DNA of 47,462 nucleotides from CAYJXA01 sp964404595 (lineage in GTDB: Archaea; Nanobdellota; Nanobdellia; Woesearchaeales; GW2011-AR9): contig CAYOKQ010000002.1 in the NCBI GenBank assembly GCA_964404595.1, positions 1-47,462 on the forward strand, read 5' to 3'. The position numbers were made by a program, and so were the translations under genes. Positions 33,411-41,133 of the stretch are shown piece after piece. How positions within the stretch are numbered: the first letter of the stretch is position 1; each line of letters starts with the position of its first letter. Under the pieces are notes generated by a model. The model was not told where the DNA came from and did not search any database. It saw only the letters and a program-made list of their open reading frames with translations.

Positions 33411-34454
33411 CTACTTGCGCCGACACAAAAATATGGGGTTAATATCAAATCTATGCTCTAAATCGGCAAATGCATCCGGTCTTTCTCTTATTAATTCAGC
33501 TGTTAGGTCCCGGCTTAGCTGCTCAATAGTATCAATGGCTTGCTCTTGTTTCAGTATGTTCGCAATATGCAAAGGCAAGTAAAAACCAATAATATATCGT
33601 ATATCTTTGGGAAGTAAAATCGGTTCTTTCACGTGACAGGAAAATTCATTTTGTTCCACAATATCTCTGACTTCATCCTCGGTTCGAGCAGGCTGCCGTA
33701 TCTCTTTCACAGATCTCACTGAGAAACCACGTTGATCAAGTTTATTTTCCACCATTTCCATAAAAGTGCTATATCGCCAAGAATATTGAGCAGAGGGAAA
33801 TTTTTTACTATCGACAAAATCAGACGCAGTGTTCCATACCAGCGGTGCTCCTGGTTTTAATGCCTGTGCCAGATTTCTAAAAAACTGCGGCCAGTCATCT
33901 CGTACCCAGTGTAAAGAATGATTTGCAATCGCCGCATCATAGCCAGGATCAACTTTCAAGAAACAAGTGCGCATATCTGCGTGCAGAAAATCAACTGATG
34001 CGGCCGTAGTTTCGGCACGAACTTGATGCCAGTAGTGCGCCAGTCGTTCAGGAATAATTCCATTAAATAATTCCCTTGCTTTGTCTTCAAATTCGGCAGC
34101 ATTGCCTCGTCTAAATTTATATTTTGCCACCTCAATCATAGCCGCTGATTGTTCTATGCCTAAAATTTTTCCTCGATGACTGCGCGCAAGCATTCTGCTA
34201 GCTATGCCGGTGCCCGAACCCAAATCTAAAATAGCCGATTCTTCCTGCAAAAAAGGCCTCAGATGTTCGACCAAATATGATCCAGCACATTCATAGGTGG
34301 GCAATATCTCACTGCCATTGACATGTACTCGCTGTTCCATTAAATGGCAATTGATGTAATCATATTGCACTGCTTCAGCCAAAGGACCCATAAAAGGATT
34401 ATCATGATCTGTTTCTGGACTCATATACCGCAGAAAAGGATTATTCTTGAGCAT
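33411..34454 (-). CDS. SAM methyltransferase, larger type
   Basis: 347 residues from the ATG at 34454, which is 28-29 bases from a TATA box; the in-frame ATG at 34469 is closer than usual. AILDLGSGTGIASRML is motif I, followed by GKILGIEQSAAMIEVAK and YDAAIANHSLHWVRDDWPQF, which indicates a class I methyltransferase similar to trans-aconitate/UbiE-like enzymes. The C-terminal third is helical. It lies between the glycosyltransferase operon and the gene at 34515, and does not overlap either, so it may have its own role. Confidence 0.85.
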   Translation of the reverse strand: MLKNNPFLRYMSPETDHDNPFMGPLAEAVQYDYINCHLMEQRVHVNGSEILPTYECAGSYLVEHLRPFLQEESAILDLGSGTGIASRMLARSHRGKILGIEQSAAMIEVAKYKFRRGNAAEFEDKARELFNGIIPERLAHYWHQVRAETTAASVDFLHADMRTCFLKVDPGYDAAIANHSLHWVRDDWPQFFRNLAQALKPGAPLVWNTASDFVDSKKFPSAQYSWRYSTFMEMVENKLDQRGFSVRSVKEIRQPARTEDEVRDIVEQNEFSCHVKEPILLPKDIRYIIGFYLPLHIANILKQEQAIDTIEQLSRDLTAELIRERPDAFADLEHRFDINPIFLCRRK

Positions 34455-34478
34455 CGTTAACTTTAACATCCGGAATCA

Positions 34479-34486
34479 TTTTTAAA
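34479..34486 (-). promoter_or_regulatory. TATA box for the 34454 methyltransferase
   Basis: TTTTTAAA on the plus strand (TTTAAAAA on the minus) centred 28-29 bases upstream of the ATG at 34454; the distance to the alternative ATG at 34469 is only about 13 bases. Confidence 0.45.
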
Positions 34487-34514
34487 GATTACGGATTCAT
34501 GATCTTAATTATGG

Positions 34515-35645
34515 CTATTTTTGAGAAGATAATTGTTCATACAGCTGAAGATAGGCCTGAATGCTTTGGTCCCACGCAAACTTTTTACTTTTTCGATGCA
34601 GATATTCTCCTTGTGCCGCTTTAATTACTTTATCCGCCAGATCCATCACATTCTTGCTCTCAAATATCTGATATTTTCCACTTACGATCTCGGGCAGTGA
34701 GCCCGCATCACTTACCACCACGATTTTTTTCATAGCGATGGATTCCACGGCATTATAGCCAAAGCCTTCGGCAAGAGAAGGAACAACGACGCAGTCGGCC
34801 AGTGCAACATAGGTGCGCAGCTGTTCATAAGGTATCGACGTTATTACTTTTATCGAAGGATTATTTCCAATGAGTTTGAGAAGTTGTTGATATTTTTTTG
34901 CATATTTATCCACCGATCCAAACATCAGCAAGAGTATGGAATTAGGAATTTTTTGTGCAACGAGGGAAGCAGCTTTAATTAAGTATTCAAAGCCTTTGGA
35001 TTCCCCAGGCCTTCCCCAGGCAAAATATACAAATTTATCTTGTAATGCTAAGGTCCGTCGTAGATTTTTAATTTCTTTCGTAGAAACTCTCTTAGGATTC
35101 CAAAATTCATCATCAAGACCGTTATAAATTACGTTTACCTTTTGTGCCGGGATATTTAACTTTAGTAGATCATTTTTGGTAGCTTGGGATACACAGACAT
35201 AGTGGTCAAAAGGAAGCAGGTAGATAAGCTGCTCCAACAGTTCATGCACTGCACTTTTAAAGAAGCCAAAGCCAGTGATCGTACTCCATTTGCCTACCCA
35301 TACTTCATGGACTGTTAGCACTACTGGTTTGCCTTGTATTTTTGCTGCGATCCACGCCGGAAAAGCACCATTAAAAGTGGTAGTTTGAATAATATCATTA
35401 TGGCGCGCATATCGCCAGGCCCGGACAATTGCTGCAAATGAGAATACGTAGCGTGAATGCAGTGAAGAAACCCGGCGTACCGCCACATTATCAATAGTCT
35501 CTTGCGCCAAGGTGTTTCTGAGCCGGTGGGTGAGCACGGTGACTGTATGCCCTGCTTTTACAAATCCTTGAGCCAGATTTTTGAATACTACTTCTGCTCC
35601 GCCATAATGGGGGTAATAATTTTCGCAGACAAACAGGATTTTCAT
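34515..35645 (-). CDS. Glycosyltransferase, family 4-like
   Basis: 376 residues. MKILFVCENYYPHYGGAEVV is the acceptor-side start, VLTVHEVWVGKW lies in the first domain, YFAWGRPGESKGFEYLI at the hinge, and PSLAEGFGYNAVESIAMKKI is the paired-Glu nucleotide-sugar site. The protein fits the length and pattern of retaining family 4 enzymes. It is followed by the methyltransferase at 33411 with a gap of about 60 bases and preceded by the DUF2304 gene with a gap of 38 bases, so it could be cotranscribed with the DUF2304 pair. Confidence 0.88.
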   Translation of the reverse strand: MKILFVCENYYPHYGGAEVVFKNLAQGFVKAGHTVTVLTHRLRNTLAQETIDNVAVRRVSSLHSRYVFSFAAIVRAWRYARHNDIIQTTTFNGAFPAWIAAKIQGKPVVLTVHEVWVGKWSTITGFGFFKSAVHELLEQLIYLLPFDHYVCVSQATKNDLLKLNIPAQKVNVIYNGLDDEFWNPKRVSTKEIKNLRRTLALQDKFVYFAWGRPGESKGFEYLIKAASLVAQKIPNSILLLMFGSVDKYAKKYQQLLKLIGNNPSIKVITSIPYEQLRTYVALADCVVVPSLAEGFGYNAVESIAMKKIVVVSDAGSLPEIVSGKYQIFESKNVMDLADKVIKAAQGEYLHRKSKKFAWDQSIQAYLQLYEQLSSQK

Positions 35646-35683
35646 GGGATTTAATTTGGTTTTATGGAAGCACTTATTATCTT

Positions 35684-36028
35684 TTATTTAATGTTCTTGA
35701 GTGCATCTTCACGCACAAACTTTTCTAATTTCTTTTCTAATCTTTTAAGGGAAGTATAACTGTGAAATCCCAGCAGCAGCAGCACAAAGAATCCCAGCAC
35801 CACGAAGAAATCTAACCGGCGGTAAAAGTGCAGCGGAGCTATGATCGGATCAAGGGCATAGGGAATGATAGCAATGACTATCAGCAAAATCCAGCAGCCG
35901 ATCCAGAACACGAATTCTTTTTTATTCAATTCTTTTCGCTTATATTTTACGAAGGAAAAATAGAGCATCGCCACCCCAAATATAACTCCTAAAAATTGGA
36001 TCCAAAAAGTTGTATTCAGGCTTACCAT
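35684..36028 (-). CDS. DUF2304-family membrane protein
   Basis: 114 residues with three membrane helices (about 8-25, 40-60 and 75-92) and a charged coiled tail. The pattern FWIGCWILLIVIAIIPYALD matches the DUF2304 family, commonly encoded next to dolichyl-phosphate-sugar synthases. The start overlaps the end of the family 2 synthase gene by seven bases, so the two are made together and the protein may help tether or regulate the synthase at the membrane. Confidence 0.8.
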   Translation of the reverse strand: MVSLNTTFWIQFLGVIFGVAMLYFSFVKYKRKELNKKEFVFWIGCWILLIVIAIIPYALDPIIAPLHFYRRLDFFVVLGFFVLLLLGFHSYTSLKRLEKKLEKFVREDALKNIK

Positions 36029-36687
36029 AATCTTCCCCCCATCATTTTGGCGACGATTTTCACTCCATCGAGTACCGTCGTTCCTTTATATTTATCCATG
36101 TAGATCGTGTCAATGGGGATCGCGATGTGTTTTAATCTTTTTTTGCCGACATTTAAAATCATTTCGGTCTCTACATAATAATCTAAAGTGTCCCAGCGCA
36201 TCTTTTGGTATGCTGCGGCAGTAAAAGCCCTATATCCACATTGACTGTCCTGGATCTGGACATTATAAAGAACGCGCAGTGCTTTATTGATAAAGATATT
36301 TCCCAGGCGCATCATCAGCGGCATGGTGCTCGGCACTTTTCGGTAGCCAAAGACCACCTCATGCTCTTGCAACGCCACTATAAATTTGGGAATTTCTTTT
36401 GGATCATGCTGGCCATCGGCGTCCAGAACAATGACTTCTTTTGAGATTCCTTGCGTGAAGACATGTTCGCAGCCAGTTTTAAGCGCGGCGCCTTTGCCCA
36501 GGTTCACTTTATGCTTCAATACTGTTGCGCCGGCTTGTTGTGCTTGAGAGGAGGTAGAATCGGATGAACCGTCATCGACTACGATCACGTGTGGACAGAA
36601 CTGCTTTGTTTTACTCACAACCTCAGCAATGGTTTTCTCCTCGTTATAGGCGGGAATAATGGCGGCGTGAGTTGTTGGCGAATTCAT
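36022..36687 (-). CDS. Dolichyl-phosphate sugar synthase (GT2)
   Basis: 221 residues from the ATG at 36687, which lies 26-27 bases from a TATA box; a longer start at 36753 is disfavoured. The GT-A motifs AAIIPAYNEEKTIAEVV, VIVVDDGSSDSTS and VIVLDADGQHDPKEIPKF (Asp-x-Asp) and QDSQCGYRAFTAAAY identify a dolichyl-phosphate mannose/glucose synthase-like enzyme without C-terminal membrane helices. It charges polyprenyl phosphate with a sugar that membrane glycosyltransferases or STT3-type pathways use. Confidence 0.9.
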   Translation of the reverse strand: MNSPTTHAAIIPAYNEEKTIAEVVSKTKQFCPHVIVVDDGSSDSTSSQAQQAGATVLKHKVNLGKGAALKTGCEHVFTQGISKEVIVLDADGQHDPKEIPKFIVALQEHEVVFGYRKVPSTMPLMMRLGNIFINKALRVLYNVQIQDSQCGYRAFTAAAYQKMRWDTLDYYVETEMILNVGKKRLKHIAIPIDTIYMDKYKGTTVLDGVKIVAKMMGGRLW

Positions 36688-36709
36688 AGCCAGGATGGGC
36701 AGAATTTGG

Positions 36710-36717
36710 TTTATAAG
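36710..36717 (-). promoter_or_regulatory. TATA box for the GT2/DUF2304 pair
   Basis: TTTATAAG in plus orientation (CTTATAAA on the minus strand) centred 26-27 bases upstream of the ATG at 36687. Confidence 0.55.
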
Positions 36718-36782
36718 GATTGTGGAAGAGAATGTTGAAAAATAGAGGTTCATTCTAATTTAAAAGAAATAAATACAATTGA

Positions 36783-37595
36783 TCAAGCGGATAACTTTAT
36801 TTCTGTCATTCCATCAATTTTTTTTAACTTCCCTAAATATACATGATTTCTATCATATTTTCCGTCAATGAAAACTTTCTGAAATTCGCAAGAACCAATA
36901 TTGTTTTTAATCATATCATGATCAAATTTTGGTGAGCAAAAGAGAATGATGTCTTTTGTGATAAATACTCCAACGTCAACCATGCGGCGAAAAATATCNN
37001 NNNNNNNNAAAGTAAACCAAGCCGGAGTGATTCCGATTATTTTCGCCCTCTCAATACTTTTGCTTCCGCAGATGGTCGCTAGCTTTTTCGCGTCTTCCGC
37101 GAACGCTGTTTTGCGGGCCGCGGCGTCTTTTGTGATAAATTTTCTGATTCTTTTTATTGTAAAGTTAAGTTTCGGATTTTTCTCGGTTAAATCTCCTTGA
37201 TTCTCATACTCGTGTGGCGACCAAAAAGGGATGTCGTAGATAACGATATCTGCTTTAATTTTTTCCAAAATCTTATCATTGTTAATATCCCCTAAAATCA
37301 ATGTTGATTTTTGAAACTGCCCAACATTTTTCAAATTATCCTCACATTGACTAAGTATTTCTTTATCAATATCAACTCCAATAACTTGCTTAAATCCATC
37401 TGCAATATATTCAAGAGTAACACCAATACCGCAACACAGTTCTGCAAGAATCCTGTTAGGATTTCCAATTCTTTTTTTAAGATATTCGACTGTGACGGGA
37501 TAATTTGAAATATATAAAGAAAATTTATCACCTACAATATTTTTGCGATAACCTCTTCTTTTGATTATCGATTCTCGTGTATCTGATTGTTTCAT
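36783..37595 (-). CDS. SAM methyltransferase gene interrupted by an assembly chimera
   Basis: The frame spans 270 codons including a run of ten unknown bases. The N-terminal part has the methyltransferase pattern ILAELCCGIGVTLEYIADG, VIGVDIDKEIL and ADIVIYDIPFW (the last like the catalytic NPPF/DPPF region of RNA or DNA N-methyltransferases). Bases 36967-37140 interrupt it: the 16-base word at 36951-36966 recurs at 37125-37140, and removing 174 bases joins KRIRKFITKD directly to IILFCSPKF in frame, giving a smooth 212-residue protein. The real gene is therefore probably intact in the organism. A TATA box lies 25-26 bases upstream of the ATG at 37595. Confidence 0.65.
   Translation of the reverse strand: MKQSDTRESIIKRRGYRKNIVGDKFSLYISNYPVTVEYLKKRIGNPNRILAELCCGIGVTLEYIADGFKQVIGVDIDKEILSQCEDNLKNVGQFQKSTLILGDINNDKILEKIKADIVIYDIPFWSPHEYENQGDLTEKNPKLNFTIKRIRKFITKDAAARKTAFAEDAKKLATICGSKSIERAKIIGITPAWFTXXXXDIFRRMVDVGVFITKDIILFCSPKFDHDMIKNNIGSCEFQKVFIDGKYDRNHVYLGKLKKIDGMTEIKLSA
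36951..36966. repeat. Direct repeat copy 1 (16 bases) flanking the inserted sequence
   Basis: GTCTTTTGTGATAAAT is identical to the word at 37125-37140. In the minus-strand gene both encode FITKD. The duplication borders the foreign segment and scaffold gap. Confidence 0.85.
36999..37008. other. Scaffold gap (ten unknown bases)
   Basis: Ten N bases mark an assembly or scaffolding gap. Sequence on the right side of it does not belong to the surrounding gene, so the joined contigs may be wrongly placed. Confidence 0.95.
37009..37124 (+). other. Foreign fragment encoding part of a bacterial-type SecY
   Basis: The plus-strand frame reads KVNQAGVIPIIFALSILLLP and continues through SFFASSANAVLRAAASF. 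This closely resembles the conserved KVNxAGVIPxIFA segment of bacterial SecY. It is GC-richer than its surroundings, has no start codon and stops at the repeated 16-base word. It is most likely a contaminating contig end joined by the scaffolder; a real insertion is less likely. Confidence 0.8.
37125..37140. repeat. Direct repeat copy 2 (16 bases)
   Basis: Identical to 36951-36966, 174 bases away. The exact identity in a coding sequence suggests an overlap-based join rather than chance. Confidence 0.85.
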
Positions 37596-37616
37596 AAAAT
37601 ATAAACCTGTCGGGAG

Positions 37617-37624
37617 TTTATAAA
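37617..37624 (-). promoter_or_regulatory. TATA box for the interrupted methyltransferase
   Basis: TTTATAAA centred 25-26 bases upstream of the ATG at 37595, fitting a leaderless transcript. Confidence 0.55.
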
Positions 37625-37842
37625 TAATTAGGTTGCTCTAAAAAATGTCCTGCAAACGCTTAGTTAAAAATTTTAAAGCTTAAATTAATTACACCAAGCA
37701 GTATTGGTCATTGAGTTCGTGTATTCTTCCCTATCAACTTCATCGCTAAATCCATGAAATCTGAGTGCAGCGATTTTCTTCTTGAAGAAGTGTCATCAGC
37801 ACCATCTCAACGCAGTATTTAGCCTCATTTTTCCTTGAATAA

Positions 37843-37866
37843 CGGAATTTAGATGCCAGATGAAAG
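37843..37866. repeat. Imperfect direct repeat, distal copy upstream of fic
   Basis: CGGAATTTAGATGCCAGATG and following AAAG matches the copy at 37904-37928 with a few changes and a one-base insertion. The spacing between copies is 61 bases. Confidence 0.5.
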
Positions 37867-37903
37867 TATCTCTTTTACAAATAGCACATAATTTCCTATA
37901 ATC

Positions 37904-37928
37904 ACGGAATTTTAGTGCCAAATAGAAA
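37904..37928. repeat. Imperfect direct repeat, proximal copy adjoining the fic promoter
   Basis: CGGAATTTTAGTGCCAAATA and following GAAAG ends two bases before the TATA box of the Fic gene. Its location suits an operator or activator site, but it could equally be left over from a decayed coding sequence. Confidence 0.5.
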
Positions 37929-37929
37929 G

Positions 37930-37937
37930 ATTTATTA
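37930..37937 (+). promoter_or_regulatory. TATA box for the Fic gene
   Basis: TTTATTAA centred 26-27 bases upstream of the ATG at 37960. Just after it, AGGAG-AAAACA-CTCCT (37937-37952) is a small inverted repeat. Confidence 0.5.
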
Positions 37938-37959
37938 AGGAGAAAACACTCCTCTGATT

Positions 37960-39204
37960 ATGACCACCAAATATGATGTCTTTATGAATCTGTATGATAA
38001 GGGCGGTTCACGAAAGATTATAGATGTGCTCAAAGACCTCCAGCAAAAGAAATTTGATTATGACAAAATCAGGAAGATTTTAGAAACTCTGGCAGAAATG
38101 AAACTTATCCATAAAACTAAATTTGGTTATGAAAGAATGATGAATCCTCAAAATCAACATCTGTTTGAGATGTTGAGATATTGCCTGCAGAACGGCGTGA
38201 ATTATAATGACTTATTTAATGAAATGGTAGCTCAATATTTACATAAAGCTTTTCTCAAAAAATCTTTTACTGCTGATGATATTGGCCTTCATCCAAGAAC
38301 TTTCAGCAAGATTTCATCCCTCTTAGAGAAGAATGGATTCTTAATTATTCTTTCCCGAAAACCGTTTAAAGCCAAGGTGCCCTATAATTCTTTCTTAGGG
38401 GATTTAGTGGTATATTATGGATTTCGCCCTCTGGTTGCCCGCCAGCCGCCAGATGAATATTTTGATGAAATTCAGAAAGAACTGGCAACCTTCCAGAAGT
38501 TAAGGAACAGAAATCTCCGAAAATACCAGGAAGTCTTGGAAAAGTTTCAAATCCGGTTCATTCATCACAGCCTCAGTATTGAAGGCAATCCTATAACTTT
38601 AGCTCAAACGATCAAGCTGCTGCGCGACCAGATTGTTCCCGAAAACTTGAAAGTTGAGTCGGTCCATGAAGTCCAGAATTATCAAAAAGCATTTCTGCAG
38701 ATGCTGCAAAATGTCCGGGATGAACTCCCCTTGACGAAAGAGAGCATATTAAATTATCACTTTATGGCTTTACAGCATAAGCCCCAATGGGCCGGAAAAA
38801 TCCGGGATGAAATGGTAATAATTAGGGGGAACAAGCATTTTAGGGTGGCCGATCCAAAAGACATTGAGCCCTTGCTGGATCGCCTTATTGAAAAATATAA
38901 TGAATTTGGAAAAGTAAAAAAGCCTTCCTTAAAAGATATTTTTGAATTTACTTCTTATCTTCATAATGAGTTTCAGCATATCCACCCTTTTTTTGACGGA
39001 AACAGCAGAACCACGAGACTCCTGACTTTCCATCTCTTACAGATGAATGAAATTCCCATTTTTGATATTCCTTTAGGCCTGTTAGAGGAATATGTTTTTT
39101 CAACCAAAGGGGCTACGAAAAGAGATGACCGCCGGCTGAGCCAGGTTTTACAGCAAATCATCCTCTACAATTTAAAGACCATTAATGAACATCTCAAATC
39201 ATGA
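37960..39204 (+). CDS. Fic-domain protein (putative AMP-transferase)
   Basis: 414 residues. The Fic core motif is HPFFDGNSRTTR near residue 342, differing from the standard HxFx(D/E)GNGRxxR only by Ser in place of the second Gly. A preceding SLSIEGNPI near residue 204 matches the autoinhibitory (S/T)xxxE(G/N) helix of class II Fic proteins. The first 150 residues contain two winged-helix-like stretches, which may sense a ligand or bind DNA. Fic enzymes usually transfer AMP from ATP to a Ser, Thr or Tyr hydroxyl. The target is unknown. It stands alone, with its own promoter and repeats upstream. Confidence 0.85.
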   Translation: MTTKYDVFMNLYDKGGSRKIIDVLKDLQQKKFDYDKIRKILETLAEMKLIHKTKFGYERMMNPQNQHLFEMLRYCLQNGVNYNDLFNEMVAQYLHKAFLKKSFTADDIGLHPRTFSKISSLLEKNGFLIILSRKPFKAKVPYNSFLGDLVVYYGFRPLVARQPPDEYFDEIQKELATFQKLRNRNLRKYQEVLEKFQIRFIHHSLSIEGNPITLAQTIKLLRDQIVPENLKVESVHEVQNYQKAFLQMLQNVRDELPLTKESILNYHFMALQHKPQWAGKIRDEMVIIRGNKHFRVADPKDIEPLLDRLIEKYNEFGKVKKPSLKDIFEFTSYLHNEFQHIHPFFDGNSRTTRLLTFHLLQMNEIPIFDIPLGLLEEYVFSTKGATKRDDRRLSQVLQQIILYNLKTINEHLKS

Positions 39205-39243
39205 TGAAATAATTTGGTTTATAAGGATTGTGAATTTGTATCT

Positions 39244-40056
39244 TTATTTCTGTTTAACCCCTATAAATGTTGAAGTGTAATCTCTACCTTTATTATTGTC
39301 ATCCCACTGATGATTTCCAAGAAGATGAGAGCCCCTATAAAAAGGATCCAACAAGAGCGGGTGCATATGGATAATGGTCTTTTCCATATTTTCGTCAGAT
39401 TTCTCAATACATGATCCCCAAGTGCTTGAATGAGCAAATTCCATTCGTCTATTGCTATTGTATGGATTTACATTTTTAGCGATCCACTCATTAAAAGCTA
39501 TCCTAATAAATTCTCGCAGGAGAGATTTATCTTCTTGTACGAGTGTGTTCCAGAACGGATTTTTTTCCATCTTCTTGGGACCAATTCTTGAAGATGACCA
39601 AGATCTCTTTCTTATTTCTTCATTTATCAAAAATTCATAGCCAGCGGCATGCTGATAAATATCCTCGGATATCGGAATTGCATAACTATCATCCAAGAAA
39701 TTAAGGTGGCCCATAATCCTATCTTTTTTAGCAGAGAGTATCTTACTCTTTAATGCTGGTATCAATAAAGCATCAGGCACAACTTTCATTTTTTCATTAA
39801 TATGGTCATTCGAATGACAAAATATGGCATCCGCTGTATAAACTCCACTACCTAACCAAAAATCTACCGTGTATTGATCATGACTTTGATAGGCGATAAC
39901 CTGCTGTTTCATCACTTCCTTTACTGAAACTGGCTGACGACCATGAAGTGTTAACTCAATTAATTGATCCAGTGGTTCACCATAATACTTTTTGTAGTAC
40001 TCTCGACTTTTTACATTCCTTTCCTGTTCATACAATTGTTTTTTATTTATTTTCAT
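39244..40056 (-). CDS. Hypothetical protein divergent from the Lrp regulator
   Basis: 270 residues with no recognised family. It begins with a Lys-rich helix (MKINKKQLYEQERNVKSREY). Features include SGVYTADAIFCHSNDHINEK, RMEFAHSSTWGSC and a C-terminal LLGNHQWDDNNKGRDYTST with several aromatic, Asp and Asn residues. No membrane helix or signal. A TATA box lies about 28 bases upstream. Because its promoter faces that of the Lrp-like regulator, it could be a target of that regulator. It is convergent with the Fic gene. Confidence 0.65.
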   Translation of the reverse strand: MKINKKQLYEQERNVKSREYYKKYYGEPLDQLIELTLHGRQPVSVKEVMKQQVIAYQSHDQYTVDFWLGSGVYTADAIFCHSNDHINEKMKVVPDALLIPALKSKILSAKKDRIMGHLNFLDDSYAIPISEDIYQHAAGYEFLINEEIRKRSWSSSRIGPKKMEKNPFWNTLVQEDKSLLREFIRIAFNEWIAKNVNPYNSNRRMEFAHSSTWGSCIEKSDENMEKTIIHMHPLLLDPFYRGSHLLGNHQWDDNNKGRDYTSTFIGVKQK

Positions 40057-40080
40057 ATCTCTCCAGTGGCTCTAGCATAA

Positions 40081-40088
40081 TTATAAAT
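40081..40088 (-). promoter_or_regulatory. TATA box for the 40056 gene
   Basis: TTATAAAT on the plus strand (ATTTATAA on the minus) centred about 28 bases upstream of the ATG at 40056. Confidence 0.5.
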
Positions 40089-40120
40089 CTTTCATTTAAT
40101 TTTCTTTCTAAACGGCAATA

Positions 40121-40128
40121 TTTATAAG
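40121..40128 (+). promoter_or_regulatory. TATA box for the Lrp-like regulator
   Basis: TTTATAAG centred 28-29 bases upstream of the ATG at 40153. Only about 30 bases separate it from the divergent TATA box at 40081, so one bound regulator could affect both genes. Confidence 0.5.
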
Positions 40129-40152
40129 TAAATAATGCCTATTAGTTAAAAT

Positions 40153-41130
40153 ATGCTTAAAATAGACAAGAAAGATCTCAGAATACTGGAAATATTAGAC
40201 GCAAATCCACTTCTTCCCGTCAGCGATATAGCCAAAAAAGTAGGTATCAGTCGCCCCGTTGCAGAATATAGGATACACAAATTAGTATCGCAAAAAACGA
40301 TCTATGCTTTCTTTACCTTTGTCGATGTTTCAAAATTAGGATATAATCTATTTCGAGTTCATTTTCGCTTAAAGAAAGTAACGAGAGACGATTACCGAAA
40401 ATTTGCTACCCAATTGTATCATAATTACCCTTCGCTTTGGGTTGCATTTATGTCCGGCAGTTTTGATCTCATTTTTGATGTTTTTACCAAAAGTCCGCAA
40501 GAATTACAAGTTACGCTTTCAGATATTGTTCGTCATCATAAAAATATTATTCACAGTTACGATACTTTAATGGTTTTAAGTATGAATATTTACCCCTACG
40601 GGTATTTTTTAGCATCAGTACATCAACGAAGAAAAATAACTTTTAACCAAAAGCAAGAATCAGTAAATCTCGATAAAAAAGATATAAAAATTCTTACTGT
40701 TATCAAGAAAAATTGCCGCACACCCTATGAAGCCATTGGTCGAGAAGTTGGCTTAACGAGAAACGCCGTTAAAGGCAGAATTAAAAATATGGAAGATAAA
40801 GGCATCATTGCTGGATATGGGATGTTTGTTAATTTTACTCATCTCAATAAAAAATCATTTAAAATCTTCATAAAATATAATCCTGAACGACGAGATGAAG
40901 AAAAAGGACTATTAGACCATCTGAGAGGAACGCCAGGCATATTGGCAACGCTGCACTTATTTGGAAAATGGGATTTAGATATTGAAATACATCAAGAGGA
41001 TATCCAAGGACTCCAAGAGTTCATGATGGATTTAAGGAATAGGTTTGAAATTATTGAAGATTATGATATTGTGCCGATTATCGAAGAATTTGGGATTGAT
41101 TTTTTCCCGCAGAAATTAACTAAAACTTAA
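40153..41130 (+). CDS. Tandem Lrp/AsnC-type transcription regulator
   Basis: 325 residues built from two Lrp-like halves. The first has the winged-helix opening IDKKDLRILEILDANPLLPV (about 3-50) and a RAM-like beta-alpha half with HFRLKKVTRDDYRKF. The second repeats the pattern: LDKKDIKILTVIKKNCRTPY (about 173-220), then FKIFIKYNPERRDEEKGL and an ending around IIEDYDIVPIIEEFGID. Single-unit Lrp proteins dimerise; a tandem copy can act as a pseudo-dimer. Such regulators usually respond to amino acids or related small molecules. The divergent gene at 40056 is the likeliest target besides itself. Confidence 0.83.
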   Translation: MLKIDKKDLRILEILDANPLLPVSDIAKKVGISRPVAEYRIHKLVSQKTIYAFFTFVDVSKLGYNLFRVHFRLKKVTRDDYRKFATQLYHNYPSLWVAFMSGSFDLIFDVFTKSPQELQVTLSDIVRHHKNIIHSYDTLMVLSMNIYPYGYFLASVHQRRKITFNQKQESVNLDKKDIKILTVIKKNCRTPYEAIGREVGLTRNAVKGRIKNMEDKGIIAGYGMFVNFTHLNKKSFKIFIKYNPERRDEEKGLLDHLRGTPGILATLHLFGKWDLDIEIHQEDIQGLQEFMMDLRNRFEIIEDYDIVPIIEEFGIDFFPQKLTKT

Positions 41131-41133
41131 ATT

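Larger units (their letters stand above)
37685..37930 (-). pseudogene. Possible decayed coding region
   Basis: In the 364-base gap between the methyltransferase and Fic genes, the minus strand shows coding-like pieces in different frames. The last, ending at TAA 37685-37687, reads KKKIAALRFHGFSDEVDRE and onward for about 32 residues; upstream pieces read YFHLASKFRYSRKNEAKYC and LALKFRDYRKLCAICKR, which resemble each other. Frames change at least twice, and no start is visible. This may be a degraded gene or mobile-element end with an internal duplication. The similarity of two of the pieces is the same as the DNA repeat described at 37843 and 37904. Confidence 0.3.

Noticed and set aside
37009..37200. 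Small plus-strand SecY gene of the host
   Set aside because: The piece has no start, ends at a repeated assembly word, lies beside a scaffold gap and is bacterial in type, so it is treated as a foreign fragment.
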